A stretch of 5,127 bases of DNA from Bacillota bacterium (GTDB lineage Bacteria; Bacillota_A; Clostridia; DSM-8532): contig JAFADM010000335.1 of assembly GCA_023424865.1 (NCBI GenBank), positions 1 through 5,127 on the forward strand. Reading direction: 5' to 3'. A model generated the notes under the pieces. That model was not told the origin of the DNA. It saw nothing but the letters and a program-made list of their open reading frames with translations, and did not search any database. A program made the translations under genes and the position numbers. Below, one piece after another: positions 5,038-5,127 of this stretch (position 1 is the stretch's first letter; every line of letters begins with the position of its first letter).

Positions 5038-5127
5038 AAATTCAGGAAAACCTGCACTCCGCTACAGCACGGGATAAACCTTATGCTGCTTTCCTTGATA
5101 ACGGCGGAAATTCCGTTGGCGTCTACT

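Larger units (their letters stand above)
4974..5127 (-). promoter_or_regulatory. T-box riboswitch leader of glyQS (5' part cut by the window edge)
   Basis: Senses the ratio of charged to uncharged tRNA and controls glyQS by antitermination. Parts seen on the minus strand, in order, are: AGTAGACGCC (5127-5118), the conserved AGTAG-type stretch after Stem I; a hairpin AACGG/CCGTT (5117-5113 with 5104-5100) ending in the typical CGTTATCA; a CAGCA/TGCTG hairpin; GAGTG followed by Stem III CAGG-TTTT-CCTG (5054-5043); and the T-box core AGGTGGTACCACGGA (5037-5023). The antiterminator pairs TTAGG (5039-5035) with CCTAA (5004-5000), and CGGAC (5026-5022) with GTTCG (5010-5006), leaving the TGGTACC bulge that binds the tRNA acceptor end. 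Stem I with the specifier codon and the promoter are beyond the window, so glycine specificity is inferred from the gene. The bulge base predicts A73, which is unusual for glycine. Confidence 0.93.

Overview
The window most likely comes from an anaerobic Firmicute of the class Clostridia. The main clues are a single-chain (eukaryote-like, alpha2) glycyl-tRNA synthetase behind a T-box leader, strong purine-rich Shine-Dalgarno sites, base composition near 50% GC by eye, and a stand-alone nitrogenase-like operon of the kind known from anaerobes. Genus and species cannot be read from the sequence.

Left half, plus strand (1-2682): the end of a probable NifH-like Fe-protein gene overlaps (ATGA) a NifD-like gene, which is followed after 100 bp by a NifK/BchB-like gene. 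Together they form an H-D-K set of a nitrogenase-like two-component reductase. It is not a standard nitrogenase. The D-like chain keeps all three P-cluster-type cysteines (C33, C58, C116) but lacks the Cys and His that hold FeMo-co. The K-like chain has lost all three matching cysteines, with Ser, His and Ser in their places. The His falls where the B subunit of dark-operative protochlorophyllide reductase (DPOR) supplies an Asp ligand to a [4Fe-4S] cluster. The simplest model is therefore a DPOR-like enzyme with a 3-Cys plus 1-His (or other) cluster and a cofactor-free substrate cavity. Its substrate is unknown, and this operon is the best candidate for an undescribed system. Small GNRA-loop hairpins sit at the H/D overlap and in the D/K spacer.

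Right half, minus strand (5127 down to 2693): a T-box leader, cut by the window edge before its specifier, ends in a clear antiterminator/terminator pair. It precedes glyQS (start re-assigned to 4833), and 56 bp later a metallo-beta-lactamase-fold hydrolase, probably in the same transcript. The T-box bulge reads UGGU, which predicts an A73 tRNA. That is unexpected, because bacterial tRNA-Gly normally has U73.

The two operons converge tail to tail with only 10 bp between stop codons. No mobile element, CRISPR array, tRNA or rRNA was seen. The only gene-free stretch near 300 bp is 4834-5127, which holds the T-box leader and the glyQS 5' untranslated region.
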